Source: Limnomonas spitsbergensis (Eukaryota; Chlorophyta; Chlorophyceae; Chlamydomonadales). From it: a stretch of 64,000 bases of DNA. The notes below the pieces were generated by a model. The model saw nothing but the letters and a program-made list of their open reading frames with translations. It had not been told where the DNA came from and did not search any database. This document shows, in pieces, positions 1-10,596 of this stretch. The stretch is from NCBI GenBank assembly GCA_037349105.1, contig JAYJMM010000032.1, forward strand, positions 1,082,501-1,146,500, written 5' to 3'. Both the position numbers and the translations under genes were made by a program. Within the stretch, counting starts at the first letter, position 1, and each line of letters starts with the position of its first letter.

Positions 1-282
1 TAAAAACACCCTGAACTTCATCTCCTTAGCAAAATGGCACTTGGGCTAGAGCTCATGCCGTGCCGGCAACTCAACAGGGGACATATCACCCATGTTATGT
101 AGCGAATACATGGTGCGAGTAAATTGAAAATAAGTATCAACTCTAAACCCATCCATACTTTCTCACACTCATGCACGCTTACTGGAATGTTGCGGGGTCC
201 AGGGCTGCAACAGTCCCCATACCATGTAAGTGTGAAACCTACACCCTACACCCACACATACTTTCTCACACTCCTACTGCAG

Positions 283-571
283 GCTCCAGGACTGCAACGC
301 CCCTTTCGCCGGTGGCTCCGGCGGCTCCAAGTGCCCCGATCAGTCCTCGTCCTCCTCCACGCCCCCGCCTTCCTCGTCGCCAAGCTCGCTCCCAAGCTCT
401 ACTCCGGGGCCTTCAACCTCCGGGGCCGTGCCCACCCCGCCTTCGCCGGCGAAGCTGTTGAAGGCCATGTATGACCGCCCGAAGCCTATAGTGGGCGCAA
501 TCAAGGAAGTCCTCGCATCCATGAAGAACCACACGGCGAACACATTGGCCAAGGCAATGGCCAAGCCTTAA
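283..571 (+). CDS. Terminal exon of an unrecognised gene (Ser/Pro-rich, 95 codons)
   Basis: A pyrimidine-rich tract and acceptor (ctcctactgcag) end at 282. The frame beginning at 284 is open for 95 codons and stops with TAA at 569-571. It starts LQDCNAPFAGGSGG, continues through a Ser/Pro-rich linker and ends in a basic amphipathic stretch (KEVLASMKNHTANTLAKAMA). The switch from low complexity to a helix-like tail, together with the acceptor, argues for a real last exon. A diverged copy of the acceptor and exon start lies just upstream at about 190-226, followed by a gtaagtg donor. The longer open frames over the same bases (124-474, 171-461) look like shadows. Family not recognised; earlier exons lie outside the window or are not visible. 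Confidence 0.5.
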
Positions 572-2373
572 ATCTGCAAGCCGCTGGTGGCGGTAGTTTT
601 AGCGTTTATAGCCATCTTTTTGTGCAATAGGATGCATCATTGAGTATTGTGCAGGGTTTGGGGTTGAGGGTTGAGTGGATATAGTCCTTTAATTCTAGCT
701 GGAAGGAAGACCGACAGACCTTGCCTTTGCTTGAAATGGACGTTGCTTTATTTCGGGATTGAAGAGCTCCTGGCTTCTGAAGCCGTCCTAAGACCCAAGG
801 TGGGACAAACATAGTGCCCCCTCCCTAGCTTTGTCTTAACGCAGTTGTGGGCATATGAAGGAACTTGTTTAGGAAAATTTCAAGACGAAATTGTGAGGGA
901 ATTGTGGCTTGACTCTGGCTCAATTCATTGTTTCATTGGGGTCAAGAACGTTACACCTGAGTGTGGGCCCTGCACATCAGACTTCACCGCATCTGCCTGC
1001 AACTATTTCGTTGCAAACTGAAAACGTTGCAAACTGAAAATGTAAGAAAGGGAACATCAAGAGAGACTTAACGTAGCTGCAACTTCGCTTTTCTATGCGC
1101 AATTCGATGCGCATCATGACCAACACGCACTTGGCCAGCGATAAGAGTTGTGACGAATATTTTGAAGTCCTGTAGCATGGCAAGGGGTTTTGTAGCATTG
1201 CATGGGGTCCAGGTGACCCCGTCCGCACCTGCACCTGCCCTCTGAAATGTCACATACGGTACCCAACTGCTCTGCCGTTTTCGTGCTGCGCAGCCGCACC
1301 TATGTTTCCTTGTCATTTTGATGACCCCCCACAAACAACGTGTGGTTAGCAGGAGAGGGCGGTTAGGACAAGCATGAGCACCAAAGGTAGAGAACAGTGT
1401 CATTGGGTGGGATAAAAGGTCATTCAAATGCGAAAAGGGTTAATCAGGGCCACACCCAAAAGGTATGCAGTGACCCCCCAAAGGAGGAGCAGCCCTCACT
1501 TGCCTCACTCCCTCTCACCCGCCTCCATCCTTAAGGCACCTCCCCCGCTCACTCGCCTCATCTTCAAAGCCCTTGCTTGATTTCAAAGCGGCCGACCTCT
1601 CGCACCATGCTCCAGCTCAGGGTTATAAACATGAGGACAATGTGGATTGACCCCATCACAAGACAGGAAGCAGCATGGTGATGACGCGAAGGCCCCAAAT
1701 TGGCGACATAGGATGTTGCAGAATGTTGCAGGAGGTAGTTGCAGGTTGTTGCCGGAAGTTGTTGCAGGAGGTAGCGGCAGAGGATGTTGCGGGGGGGCTT
1801 GAGTATTTCACGGCGACGCATCCTGAGCTGAACAGAGGCGGGCTAACTTGTGGGGCGAGGGGATCAGATGATGGGTGAAACGAAGGATGTTGTTTTCAGT
1901 AAAGTTCATACGGAACTTCTACCAGCAATCTACTGAAAAAGATGTGGTGAACGAGTTTCAGAATGCATGCCATACGAGCATGCCTCCTGAATTGAAAACA
2001 ATTTCCAGTAAAACACATCCCCGGGTCCCTCGGACGCACCTTGGCCCAGTTACTGTTGGCAGCAGTTGCCGGTGGCTGGCTGGATGGCGGCTGAGGGGGG
2101 CTGTGATTGAGAGCTCCTGGCGGCAACTGAGGTGGGGGGGGGGGGGCGGAGGAGGTGAGCGAGGGGGAGGAAGGAGAGGAGAGGGAGGGGACAGAGCGCC
2201 GCGGGACAGCGGTGGGGGCTGGCAGCCTGGCACCCGCCTGCTCCCAATCCAGTGCCTTGAACTGTGATGCTGATATTGAAGGCAGTTGGGACGACCCCAA
2301 ACACAAACTACAGGGTGTGGAGGGGGAAGGGGGAGGGGGGGGGGGGGGGGGGGGGGGAGGACAGGTACGAGTG
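572..2373. other. Spacer without a supported gene
   Basis: Short frames on both strands show no splice-bounded or domain-like sequence. There is a GTTGCAGGA-type imperfect repeat at about 1700-1795 and a G-rich tract at about 2130-2360, including a run of about 20 G at 2336-2357. Nothing else was recognised. Confidence 0.6.
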
Positions 2374-2890
2374 TGGACAAGGGGGACACTGATATAAAGG
2401 GTGGGCAGGCGGACACCGATGAAAGTGTGGACAGGGGGGACGCTGATGAAAAGTGTGGGCAGGGGGGCACGGATGAAAAGTGTGGGCAGGGGGACACACT
2501 GATGAACAGTGTGGACATGGGGGTACTGATGAACAGTGTGGACAGGGGGACACACTGATGAACAGTGTGGACAGGGGGGCACTCTGATGAAAAGTGTGGA
2601 CATGAGGACACACTGATGAACAGTGTGGACAGGGGGGCACTCTGATGAATAGTGTGGACATGGGGACACTGATGAACAGTGTGGACAGAGGGATACTGAT
2701 GAACAGTGTGGACGGGGATACTGATGAGAAGCGTGACAGTGAGCAGGGGGGCACTGATGAAAAGTGTGGACAGGGGGGCACTGGCGGAAAGTGTGGACAT
2801 GGGGGCACTGGTGAACAGTGAGGACGGGGCTACTGATGAAAAGTGTGACAGTGATCATGGACACTGATGACAAGTGTGGGCAGGGGGGCC
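2374..2890. repeat. Minisatellite, about 25-32 bp units (AGTGTGGACAGGGGG type)
   Basis: Imperfect units of the form GATGAACAGTGTGGACAGGG with variable G runs are repeated about 18 times. On the minus strand it gives His/Pro/Cys-rich frames that are artefacts of the repeat. Confidence 0.9.
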
Positions 2891-3130
2891 TGTTGATAGC
2901 ATCTTGCATGATTACCTACGCTACATATCACAGGTAAAGAAAGCATCGCATAAACGCTACACGTATATGAAAAGTGGGCGGGTCTTCGAACAATGCCACA
3001 AACGTAAAACCCACCGACTGGCGTAATTACCGCCCCACCACCACATACCGGTATTCCCTGAGAAAGTGTGGTGTACTTCCTTGTGGTCTTCACCATCCGA
3101 CCCCCCTTATCTCGGAGCAAGTACACTACC

Positions 3131-3395
3131 CCGCGTGCCGTCTGACACTCCTCACCACCAGCATGAGTTACACAGTCCTGTTCGCCCCAAATGCAGACCC
3201 ATGCTCCCTCCGCCTCCAGAAATACAATAGCCACATGCACCCCGACGCGCCCGTGCCCCCTCTGACACTCCTCGCCACCAGCCTGCGTTCCACCGTCATG
3301 TTCGCCCCAAGCTCAGGCTACCTCCAACTCCACAAATAAGATAGCCGCATGGGCCATGACGCGCCCGTGCCCCCTCTGACACTCCTCATTTCCTG
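3131..3395. repeat. Tandem repeat of about 115 bp, two full copies and a partial third
   Basis: The motif CTCTGACACTCCTC recurs at about 3147, 3260 and 3374. It is followed in the first two copies by similar text (CACCAGC, GTTCGCCCCAA, CTCC, AAATA). No coding signal is apparent. Confidence 0.75.
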
Positions 3396-3979
3396 AAGGA
3401 CGACGCAGTCCCGTGCACACTAGATACACCCCCCTGCTACCTCTGACTAGCTCACCTTCAGAGCAACCACTTGCTTTCCGAGCGATGCCTCATCTATCCT
3501 CTGACTCTAATGACCATCATGAAGATTAGCAATGCAGGCAGGTCCATTGGACGCAAGGCAGGTCCTTTTCACCGCAGCCCCCCAAGCCAGAGTCGTGCAC
3601 CACAGAGGACAGCACCAAGCAGCAGAAAAATCCATGCACAGCTTGCTGCGATGTCAGCGGGAAGCGCCACCAGGCCAGAACCTTTGTGGCAGCATTGCCA
3701 GGTTCACTCGGATCTGATTCCCCGTGTCATGTGCCCTTGCATACATTTAAGAATCATTGCATGGCATCCGCCGGCAAGGAGCTCGTGAAAATGTATGTGT
3801 GCCCACCTAGATGGTGAATTTGAGGTACCGTAGTCAAGGACGTATTTCGTTGTTTTGATCGTTCTTCAGGGAGCAAGACAGCACACCTGAAGTGTCACAT
3901 GCTAAGTCTCACATCACAAAATTAATCAGGCCACTCGGCACACAAACAAGTGGAAGCTACTATCCTACCGGTATACCCT

Positions 3980-4443
3980 TCACACGGGACTTGCGACAAA
4001 GGAGCCCACTTATGTGCGAATTGCGCGCAATTTACCAAGACCACACTGAGTACACAGAGTGCACCGCAATCACTGAAAGTTGCTTGCGGCGTTACCACAT
4101 ACGAAACCTTGGTGACAGACCGCAAATGGGGTTTACGGCTCGGAAACTACCCGCCAATTGACGAACAATCGTGACATATAACGTGGATGTTGTTCTGATC
4201 GTCACGATATCCCCCTACGAGGAGACGGACAACGATGTGCAACTTCCCACCATCAAAATGTATGACTGATGTCCCCAAAAGCCAGAAATCCACCAGAACG
4301 TTCTTGCGGTCTAGATTACAGCTCGCTCTTAATTCCGTGCAAGCTAAAAAGCCTTACTTGCGCGCAATTACACTCAGGTTATGCCGTAATTGACCGTAAT
4401 TACTTACACACAAAACGGATTACGGCGTAATCGCACAACATTG
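3980..4443. mobile_element. Remnant related to the hAT-like element at 4963-6688
   Basis: The segment at about 4305-4443 matches 6549-6688 closely: it begins CTTGCGGTCTAGATTACAGC and ends in GGCGTAATCGCACAACATTG. The segment around 4010-4130 resembles the left subterminal part at 5010-5120 (AATTGCGCGCAATTTACC, then CGCAAT and GACCGCAAAT). This looks like a shorter or rearranged relative. I could not find its left end or a target duplication. Confidence 0.5.
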
Positions 4444-5146
4444 ATATTGTATGTATGTAGGTATGTGTCTAATTATTGTGTAAAACATTGTTGTCCTTTA
4501 ATTTAAATAATGTGTGATGCAATGAATCATGCACGTAGTGCGTGACGTATTCTCCGTGCCAACAGTATGAAGAAGTGTGAATTTCGTTTTTCGCCCGAAA
4601 ACCTGTTCAAACGGTAATGTTTTCCGCAACTCTCGCATACAAGTTCCGCATATTTTCGCAGGGTCGCTGACAATGTTTTCGGTAGGCTTTCGACAGTCGT
4701 TCGCAAAGCTTTCACGACGCGTAATTGTGTCGCCCGAATATGCGTTGCAAATCCTATTTTGAGTATCCAGAGGTTACCAGTTTTGCCTATTTTTCGCTGT
4801 CGATGTCAAGTTTTTTGGTTGATGTGTGAAGTTAAATGGTGTTTTCGGTGGGCTTTCGACAGTCGTTCATTCGCACAGCTTACGCGACGTTCTCCCGAAG
4901 CGTGGTAAGGGATACGAGTGGGCTGTGTGAATTGCGACTGTCCCCCGAATATCCGTTGAAAACAGTGCTGTGCTGACCTACGGTTCGTGAAATTACGGTT
5001 TGCGCTGACGGTGCAAATTGCGCGCAATTTACCAGCGCCTCCCAAAAGTACCGCAATTACGGTAAAATTGCTTACGGCGTAATTACAGTTCAAATCTCAG
5101 TTATCGACCGCAAATAGAGTTTTTGACGTGGAATCCACCCATTCCG

Positions 5147-5430
5147 ATTTATTCGCAGCGGCCTCTTCAATGCTGAGTGATGTAGCGTGGTGCACAAGGA
5201 CTGCTGGTCGCATGATAAATTTCAGAACAGCCTCAACAAAGCTTGCTGTTATGGACTAAGCTCTGAAGGACACATGCTGTGTGTTATAGGCATGGCCTGT
5301 ACCAAGTTTTGCTGTCAAGGTACTGGATTTATTCGCAGCGGCCTCTTCAATGCTGAGTTATGTAGCGTGGTGCCCAAGGACTGCTGGCCGCATGATAAAT
5401 TTCAGAACAGCCTCAACAAAGCTTGCTGTT
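5147..5430. repeat. Two direct copies of a roughly 103-bp block, 180 bp apart, inside the hAT-like element
   Basis: GATTTATTCGCAGCGGCCTC starts at about 5147 and again at about 5327. Both copies run to GCCTCAACAAAGCTTGCTGTT with only a few differences. Confidence 0.9.
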
Positions 5431-5651
5431 TCAGGTGGTTTACAAGTTAACAAGAGGTTGTCAGGAGATACAGGAAATACTGTTGTCAATCGAGGACAAG
5501 GAATAAAAGATATGCTTCAGCGCGTTACAAACTCATAATTCAGGGTACCGTATACGGCCCTTGAAAGTCTTCCCTAAATAGGAACATGGCATGTCAAATT
5601 ATCAAGCCTACAATTTGCTTCTAATAATGAGTGAATTCAACATGGATGCAA

Positions 5652-6140
5652 CTAGAAAACCAGCTTCCTAGGCTCAATGGACTGAGCACCACCAAACTTG
5701 ATCCACCGCATGTAGGCATCATCTGGTAACAACCCAAGCTCCACAATGGGGCTTTTAGGGCTTGCCAGACCTGGGGCTACAGCCATGACTGGAGCCTTCT
5801 TCACACACTGCGGTTCCAGCCTGCTTTTGGGAGTAACTGCTGTGGTTGTTGCGTTGGCTGGGTGCTGCGCAGGAGCCAGTGCCATTGCGGCATGCGAAGG
5901 CACCACCACCAAATGCTGCATGGCGGATTCGCTTGTGACACGTCGCATCAGGCCTGAGCTGTCGAAGTTCTCATGCCTCAGGTTATTGAGACACCTGCAG
6001 TGCATAAGAGGATGGAGGGCTGAGACTTCAGGTACACGTATGCGATCTTTGGGACAAAAAAGCATGTTCAAATGTTCGTGACTTCCTGCTTTCCAGGTAC
6101 TTCTGTGATTATTTTCAGAATTTAAAGATATATGATTCAA
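5652..6140 (-). CDS. Hypothetical 162-aa open frame inside the hAT-like element
   Basis: A minus-strand frame of 162 codons lies wholly within the transposon. Its composition is mixed and protein-like (for example LLPDDAYMRWIKFGGAQS near the C-terminus and CPKDRIRVPEVSALHPLMHC in the middle) rather than repetitive. It could be captured host coding sequence or an element-encoded accessory frame. No transposase, BED zinc-finger or hATC dimerisation motif was recognised. Real expression is uncertain. Confidence 0.35.
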   Translation of the reverse strand: MNHISLNSENNHRSTWKAGSHEHLNMLFCPKDRIRVPEVSALHPLMHCRCLNNLRHENFDSSGLMRRVTSESAMQHLVVVPSHAAMALAPAQHPANATTTAVTPKSRLEPQCVKKAPVMAVAPGLASPKSPIVELGLLPDDAYMRWIKFGGAQSIEPRKLVF

Positions 6141-7045
6141 TAAGGCAGACGTTTGGCTGCTTCCGTAAGCTCCTCACCTAATCATTGGACTGTAGCCCGC
6201 GCCCGTCGGTCACTTCGTTTCGTCCACACCTCAACCACATCATGGTCAAATGCTCACACAGCAATCACCAGGAGCCCATGACTGATACTCTGAAGACGCA
6301 CTTGTTAATTATATTTGGAGTCATACCTGCATGCTTATGCATGCTTTAGACAGGACGATATAAGAGAAGACTCCAACGCAAGATGTTGAGGAACATCTTG
6401 GTCGAGCATAGGAAACTAGTGCAAAAGTACGTGCGATAACCAGCTGGCTTCCCAATTTACTCCTCCACGGTGAACTGGTGATACATTAAGGTGCGCGCTG
6501 CATGGTTGAAGCCCCGGCTGGTCAGAAACCTAAGCGGAACCTAGTTGCGGACTTGCGGTCTAGATTACAGCTCGCTCTTAATTGCATGCAAGCTAAAAAG
6601 CCTTACTTGCGCGCAATTACGCGTTACGCCGTAATTGACCGTAATTACTTACACAAAAAACGGATTACGGCGTAATCGCACAGCACTGGTTGAAAATCCT
6701 ATTTTCCGTTGCCAGCGCTTACCAGTTTCGCTTATTTGTTGGTAGATTTTCGTCAGTCGTTCGCAAAGTGTCAGCGTAGTTGTTCGGTATCGATGTTTTC
6801 GGTAGCATATCGTGATTCTGTCCCTCCATTTAGACACTGTTTATGTAGCCTTACGTTAGTTCGGTAGCGATATGTTTTTCGGTAGTCTTTCGTGAGTCTT
6901 TCGTGAGTCTTTCATTTAGTTTCGCTGTCGATGTCGATTATTTCGCTAGCCTTACGTGAGTCTTTTGCAAAACGTTGGCGATGCTGTTTCGATTTTCCGA
7001 AATGGTCGATTTTCCATATCCAAATGCTTCAATTTTCCGCGTGTC

Positions 7046-7320
7046 GTTTGGGTGAAGTGGAAAGCCCTGCTTGGGTGAAGTGGAAAGCCATGAGGTGAAG
7101 TGGAAAGTCCTGGGGTGAAGTGGAAATATATTGCTTATATATGGCTTTCCACTTCACCCCAGGGCTTTCCACTCCACCCCAGGGCTTTCCACTTCACCCC
7201 TGAGCTTTCCACTTCACCCCTGGGCTTTCCACTTCACCTCCTTCATGGCTTTTCAATTCACCTCATGGCTTTCCACTTCACCCTAGGGCTTTCCACGTCA
7301 CCCCATGGCTTTCCACTTAC
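7046..7320. repeat. GGTGAAGTGGAAAGCC short tandem repeats, switching strand at the foldback centre
   Basis: About four units in one orientation (7046-7130) are followed by about eight in the opposite orientation (7142-7320), with ATATTGCTTATATAT between them. Confidence 0.85.
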
Positions 7321-7985
7321 CCCTAACGACATGCGGAACTTCAATTTTGAAAATTGAAGCCTTTGGATATGGAAAATCGGACACGTTTGAAATCGGAACC
7401 ACATCGCTAACGCTTTGCAAAGGACTCCGTCACGTTAGGCTACCGAAACAATCGGCATCGACAGCGAAACAGAAGCGAAAGACACACGAAAGACTCACGA
7501 AAGACTACCGAAAAACAATTCGCTACCGAACCAACGTAAGCCAACCGGAAAATTGTCTTTAGTCAGCGACAGAATCACGATAGGCTGCCAAAAGGCTACC
7601 GAAAAACATCGCTGAAATTTGCGAAAACTGACGAAAGTCTACCGAAAAATAAGCGAGACTTGTAAGCGCTGGCTACGGAAAATAGGATTTCCAACGGATA
7701 TTCGGGGGACAGTCGTAATTCACACAGCCCACTATTATCCCTTACCACGCTTCGGGAGAACGTCACGAAAGCTGTGCGGACGACTGTCGAGAGCCTTCCG
7801 AAAACATTGTCAGCGACCCAGCGAAAAATAAGCGGAACTTGCATGCGAGAGTTGCGGAAAACATTGCCGTTTTAACATGTCTTCGGGCGGAAAGTCGATA
7901 TTCACACGTTTTCATACTTTTGGCACGGCGAATACATCACACAGCACGTGCATGATCCATTGCATAAATTTAATTTGAATTGAAG

Positions 7986-8466
7986 AACATTTATTTTTAC
8001 TCAATCAGACACCTACTCACAGTACTCACAGACGTACATACCCATTTTACCCCCCTAATATCCCTTACGTTCCGTTTCACTTCACACGGGAATATCCCTT
8101 ACGTTACGCTACGCTTAACACGGGAATTGAGTTCCATAGCGCTAAGCTTACGACTTTCAAAAGCGAAGGGTCTGCCAGCCTGCGTTATTATAGCGCCAAT
8201 GCCTTTAATGGAAGCATCACAAATGACTTATATTTCGATTGTATTATTAAAATCCGGCATGGCCAGCACATGTGCGTGGATAAGTGCGGATTTGACAGTA
8301 AAAATGCTGTTTGGCAGCTTGACGTCCAATTCCACCGTACATCTTTGCGAGCAAGGTTAGTCAGAGGCCAGGAGCCACCATGGTTGCATATTGTGCGATA
8401 TGTTTGCGGAAATAATTGGTGTGCCCATTAAATGAGCGTAACTATTTTAAGTAGTGGGAATGGTAA
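7986..8466. other. Spacer without a recognised gene
   Basis: This contains a short ATATCCCTTACGTT repeat near 8060-8110 and otherwise no feature I can support. Confidence 0.5.
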
Positions 8467-8965
8467 GAAATGGGAATGGGCCACTCTTTCACTACTGTAA
8501 TCTTTGTGGGGTCAACTTTGACTCCCTCTTGTTCACGGACGGCGGCCGACAATATGACCCAGACATTTAATTTTGGGTCGCTCGAAGGTACACTTTTTCA
8601 GTTTGACGAACAATTGATGGTCTTGAAGGCTTTTCATCACTGCTTCAAGATGGTTGGGATGTTCTTCGAGCGTTTTGCTGAAGATTATGATATCATCCAA
8701 ACATACTGAAACACTGTGACTGAGAGGTCGGAATATCCGATTCATAAATGTCTGGAAACCTATGGGAGCGTTGGTTAGCCCCATGGGAAGTGTTTTCCAT
8801 GCATACCAAAAGGAGTAATACTTTGTGGTTTTTTATGTTGGTGACATTTAGCGATAGCTGCCAATAGCCGCTAGTGAGGTCGCACGATGAGAAATACCGG
8901 CACCCTTGTAGCTTAACAAATAAGTCATCAGCTCTTGGATGATGTCCTTTCATATGAACTGTTTG
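8467..8965 (-). pseudogene. Ty3/gypsy-type reverse transcriptase fragment, frameshifted
   Basis: Read on the minus strand, the fragment runs through standard RT landmarks: PRADDLFVKLQGC, then motif A as SSCDLTSGYWQLSL, then WGLTNAPIGFQTFMNRIF, then motif C as VCLDDIIIFSKTLEEH, then LFVKLKKCTF and LGHIVG, and finally VDPTKITVVKEWPIP, the RT to RNase H linker. At least two frame changes separate these blocks (near 8800 and 8535). Motif C has Cys where Tyr is usual before LDD. No gag, integrase or LTR was identified alongside. The left boundary of the 26-kb duplication (8898) falls inside this relic, so the second copy keeps only its first few codons near 35343-35410. Confidence 0.85.
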
Positions 8966-9111
8966 TCCATTTAGTAATCGATCGAGTTGGCTGGACAGCG
9001 GTAGGTGGGCCGCATTGGGTGGGGGGGAATAGTGGGTCTGCCCTTGTAGCCCTTGATGAGTTGTCCGAGTGGCTGATAGCTGCAAGGCCCACATTGCGTG
9101 AGGCCCACTGG

Positions 9112-9250
9112 ATGGAATGGAGTGGTCTGTGGCCAAGCTGGTGTGGTCTGTGGCCAGGCTGGTGTGGTCTGTAGCCAGGCTGGTGTGGTATGTAGCCATG
9201 CTGGTGTGGTATGTAACCAGGCTAGTGTCATATGCAGTCAGGTTGGTGTG
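9112..9250. repeat. About 20-bp minisatellite (GGCTGGTGTGGTCTGTAGCC)
   Basis: About six imperfect units. The copy in A2 lies at about 35557-35695. Confidence 0.85.
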
Positions 9251-10101
9251 TAGCTGAGTGTTGCATGTGAAATTGTATCTTTCACTTGAGAGTGTGGCAA
9301 GGGAGAGATGCACAACAGTTGTTGCCTAGGGGAGCTGCAAGGCAGCGGCTGCAAGTCGGGGTTCAGCTCATGGTGTCTATCATGAATAATGATCTGCATG
9401 GCGCACATTTCCACGCCGGAGCAGGCTTGGGTGGGATGTCTTGGCTTTTGTGGAAGACGTGGTAGATATCGTTGATGCGTCGACATTTATAGATGCTACA
9501 ACTTCCTTGGGTTTCCTTTATCAGCTTTTGTCTGCCACTTAACTTTATTTCCCATTTTCCTCTCTTTTTCCGACCCCTGATATTTGTATCGGCCTTTTCT
9601 CCCAACCCTTTAGTTTGGCGCCTGTGCGGCCGAGCCTTTGTGAGCAGGTCCCAGAGGTGTAACATCCTATTATTGACATGTGTCCTTGCTTCAGACCCTG
9701 GAATTTCAGAGACAGCATCGGCCTATCAAGCTAAGCAGCTACCATCCTGCTCTACCTGCTCCTCGGCATCTCAAGCGCGCCGCATGTGAGTGGCTGCTTA
9801 TGAGCGTCTTTGATTGAGACACATTGAAGACATCGGCTTTCCTACTACGAGCATCATCTCTAGGCCGTTCCTACTACAAAAATTAATCCACGCCGCAGGG
9901 CGTTTATCTTGCCTAACACGGGCATCATCTCTAATTTCTCTATTAGCAAGCCTTGCAGCTGATGTATTAGTTGTCGTCTTGGCCGTCTCGAACATAAGCT
10001 ACATGTCAGTGAGCTTTACACCTGGCACGGGTAACATCTTGAGCAACGCCAGGTTGGGTACTGGCAACCCTAAACCTCAAATCCTAAACCCTCAATATAC
10101 G
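9251..10101. other. 3' flank of RPS1; no supported gene
   Basis: Short frames on both strands lack domain or splice support. Positions 9525-9690 contain a segment resembling 31425-31560 (see findings). Confidence 0.5.
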
Positions 10102-10596
10102 CTACAGGTCAGCCAGCTTTATGCCCGGTACGGGTAGCATCTGGGGCATCTTGCGCAACACCAGCTTGCGTACTGCCAGATTTGACGGTAGCTGGGTCGA
10201 CAGCCTGGGCACCTGGACAGCAGCTGCTTGAGAAGTAGTTTGAGAAGCAGCTTTGGCAGTGGCTTTTGTAATGGCTTTGGCAGTGGCTTTGGCAGTCGCT
10301 TTGGCAGCTTTGGCAGCAGCTTTAGAATCTTTGGCAGCGGCATTAGCAGCTGTGGCAACAGCCTTGGCCGAGGCTTTGGCAGCAGCATTGCATTTAGCGT
10401 TCCTGGAATGACGCGTTATCGCTGCCGTCTGTTCGTCAGCCGCGGCTGCCTTCCTCCCAAGAATCGCGGCTGCCGTCTCCTCGGCCATCTGATACACGCG
10501 CTGAGGGTCGACTAGCATGTCGCCCGGCTTTGGCTCCAACTTCTTCGTGTTGAGCGCGCGGCGGCCGTGTGTCGCGTATGAGTTGACCACCACCGT
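10102..10596 (-). CDS. RPS1: RPS1 copy 1, last exon: C-terminal block and Lys/Ala-rich tail
   Basis: Acceptor CCAATGCAG precedes ACG at 10596, and translation continues in phase from the third S1 domain (TVVVNSYATHGRRALNTKKL). The conserved EPKPGDMLVDPQRVYQMAEE block follows. Next is a tail of about 60 residues made of AAAK/ATAK-type repeats, and the frame stops with TAG at 10102-10104. Such a basic Ala/Lys tail is not typical of plant plastid S1 and may be lineage-specific. The last 20 or so codons could also be past an unseen intron. Confidence 0.8.
   Translation of the reverse strand, partial: TVVVNSYATHGRRALNTKKLEPKPGDMLVDPQRVYQMAEETAAAILGRKAAAADEQTAAITRHSRNAKCNAAAKASAKAVATAANAAAKDSKAAAKAAKATAKATAKAITKATAKAASQTTSQAAAVQVPRLSTQLPSNLAVRKLVLRKMPQMLPVPGIKLADL

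Larger units (their letters stand above)
4963..6688. mobile_element. hAT-like DNA transposon (1726 bp) with TIRs and an 8-bp TSD
   Basis: The left end reads CAGTGCTGTGC and the right end GCACAGCACTG, an exact 11-bp terminal inverted repeat. GTTGAAAA stands immediately outside on both sides (4955-4962 and 6689-6696), an 8-bp direct repeat as expected for a hAT-superfamily target duplication. Removing the element restores the foldback arm it interrupts. Subterminal regions carry several copies of ATTACGG and of the palindrome ATTGCGCGCAAT, typical of transposase-binding subterminal repeats. No hAT transposase is seen, so it is probably non-autonomous. Confidence 0.85.
4498..7985. mobile_element. 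Foldback element with long inverted arms, interrupted by a second transposon
   Basis: The reverse complement of 7150-7985 aligns along most of its length with 4498-4962 followed by 6697-7135. Shared landmarks are ATCATGCACG near the outer ends, CCGCAACTCTCGCAT, GGTCGCTGACAATGTTTTCGG, CGTGGTAAGGGATA, AATCCTATTTTCCGT, and TCCATATCCAAA beside the centre. The arms are about 0.84 kb (right) and 0.90 kb (left, once the insertion is removed). The centre near 7135-7150 is flanked on both sides by about 20-bp GGTGAAGTGGAAAGCC units. No transposase frame is visible, so it would be non-autonomous. Confidence 0.75.

Noticed and set aside
3922..4174. Overlapping short frames near 3.9-4.2 kb as genes
   Set aside because: They overlap on both strands with no splice or domain support and lie in transposon-related sequence.
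9610..9660. tRNA-like GGCCGAGC segment
   Set aside because: No T-arm (GTTCRANNC) and no acceptor stem pairing; recorded instead as a repeated segment of unknown nature.
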